5,541 bases of DNA from JAJTHY01 sp964458795 (GTDB taxonomy: Bacteria > Pseudomonadota > Alphaproteobacteria > Rickettsiales > Midichloriaceae). Below are positions 5,397-5,541 of this stretch, in pieces. Below the pieces are notes generated by a model. That model was not told where the DNA came from. It saw only the letters and a list, made by a program, of their open reading frames with translations, and did not search any database. The position numbers were made by a program, and so were the translations under genes. Each line of letters begins with the position of its first letter. Positions within the stretch are counted from its first letter, which is position 1. The DNA is taken from assembly GCA_964458795.1 (NCBI GenBank), contig CAYWJW010000076.1, positions 1 through 5,541 of the forward strand, written 5' to 3'.

Positions 5397-5541
5397 TCAG
5401 GCCCAATCGAGCCAGGTGCCATGCGCATGGGCTTTGGCCAGCAACCTGCCGGCCTTTTTGCCACCCTCATAACTGAAAAGCGTGAGATTGAAGTCATTCT
5501 TATATTCTTCAAATTCCAGCTGCCAGAAGGAACGCCGCTTA
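5397..5541 (-). CDS. 3' end of an unrecognised gene (partial, runs off the window)
   Basis: Reading leftward from 5540 there is an open frame of 47 codons ending with TGA at 5397-5399. The fragment begins KRRSFWQLEFEEYKNDF and ends AKAHAHGTWLDWA. The aromatic and charged residues and the absence of stops suggest a real C-terminus, and a promoter for the next gene begins just after the stop. I do not recognise the family and assign no function. The region is about 53% GC, clearly above the protein genes to the left, which fits DNA from a different genome or a transferred segment. The start lies outside the window. Confidence 0.55.
   Translation of the reverse strand, partial: KRRSFWQLEFEEYKNDFNLTLFSYEGGKKAGRLLAKAHAHGTWLDWA

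Noticed and set aside
4517..5541. Integrative element ending at tRNA-Asp
   Set aside because: No integrase, no direct repeat of the tRNA 3' end within the window, and the genes to the left are mostly housekeeping. A genome or assembly junction explains the mismatch with fewer assumptions.

Overview
The window reads as an AT-rich alphaproteobacterial chromosome segment, probably from a Rickettsiales/Holosporales-like host-associated lineage, with a GC-richer stretch attached at its right end. The lineage call is an inference. It rests on a short (285-residue) HflC of the Rickettsia type, an hflK-hflC pair beside a Mrp/ApbC ATPase gene, a DUF218 (YdcF-like) gene, and base composition. Lines I counted in the protein genes range from about 20% to 47% GC.

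Layout from left to right: (1) 110-2112, minus strand, the translationally coupled pair hflK-hflC, encoding the membrane-anchored SPFH complex that regulates the FtsH protease. (2) 2113-2183, a compact divergent promoter region. (3) 2184-3212, plus strand, mrp (apbC), a P-loop Fe-S cluster carrier ATPase. (4) 3227-4516, minus strand and convergent with mrp, an unusual PP2C/PPM-type phosphatase-like protein. Its second metal-binding segment (VFDGHGG plus the following helix) lies at the C-terminal end of the catalytic region instead of near the N-terminus, and a hydrophobic C-terminal module follows. (5) 4607-5257, minus strand, a membrane-anchored DUF218 protein. (6) 5272-5348, minus strand, tRNA-Asp(GTC) with an encoded CCA. 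(7) 5349-5541, about 53% GC, holding a sigma70-type promoter for the tRNA and the 3' end of an unrelated minus-strand gene.

HflK/HflC (quality control of membrane proteins through FtsH) and Mrp (Fe-S assembly) are housekeeping. The DUF218 protein is probably an envelope-related enzyme. The phosphatase-like gene is the accessory element. It has its own extended -10 promoter, is AT-rich in its second half, and has a motif order (1-3-4-5-2) that I do not know from any described PP2C.

The second point of note is the tRNA. Its 5' acceptor strand does not match its 3' acceptor strand (C2 opposes C71, G5 opposes U68), and base composition changes across it. This suggests a junction between two genomes inside the tRNA, either an assembly chimera or a genuine recombination/integration event. 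I see no CRISPR array, insertion sequence, toxin-antitoxin pair or recognisable defence system.
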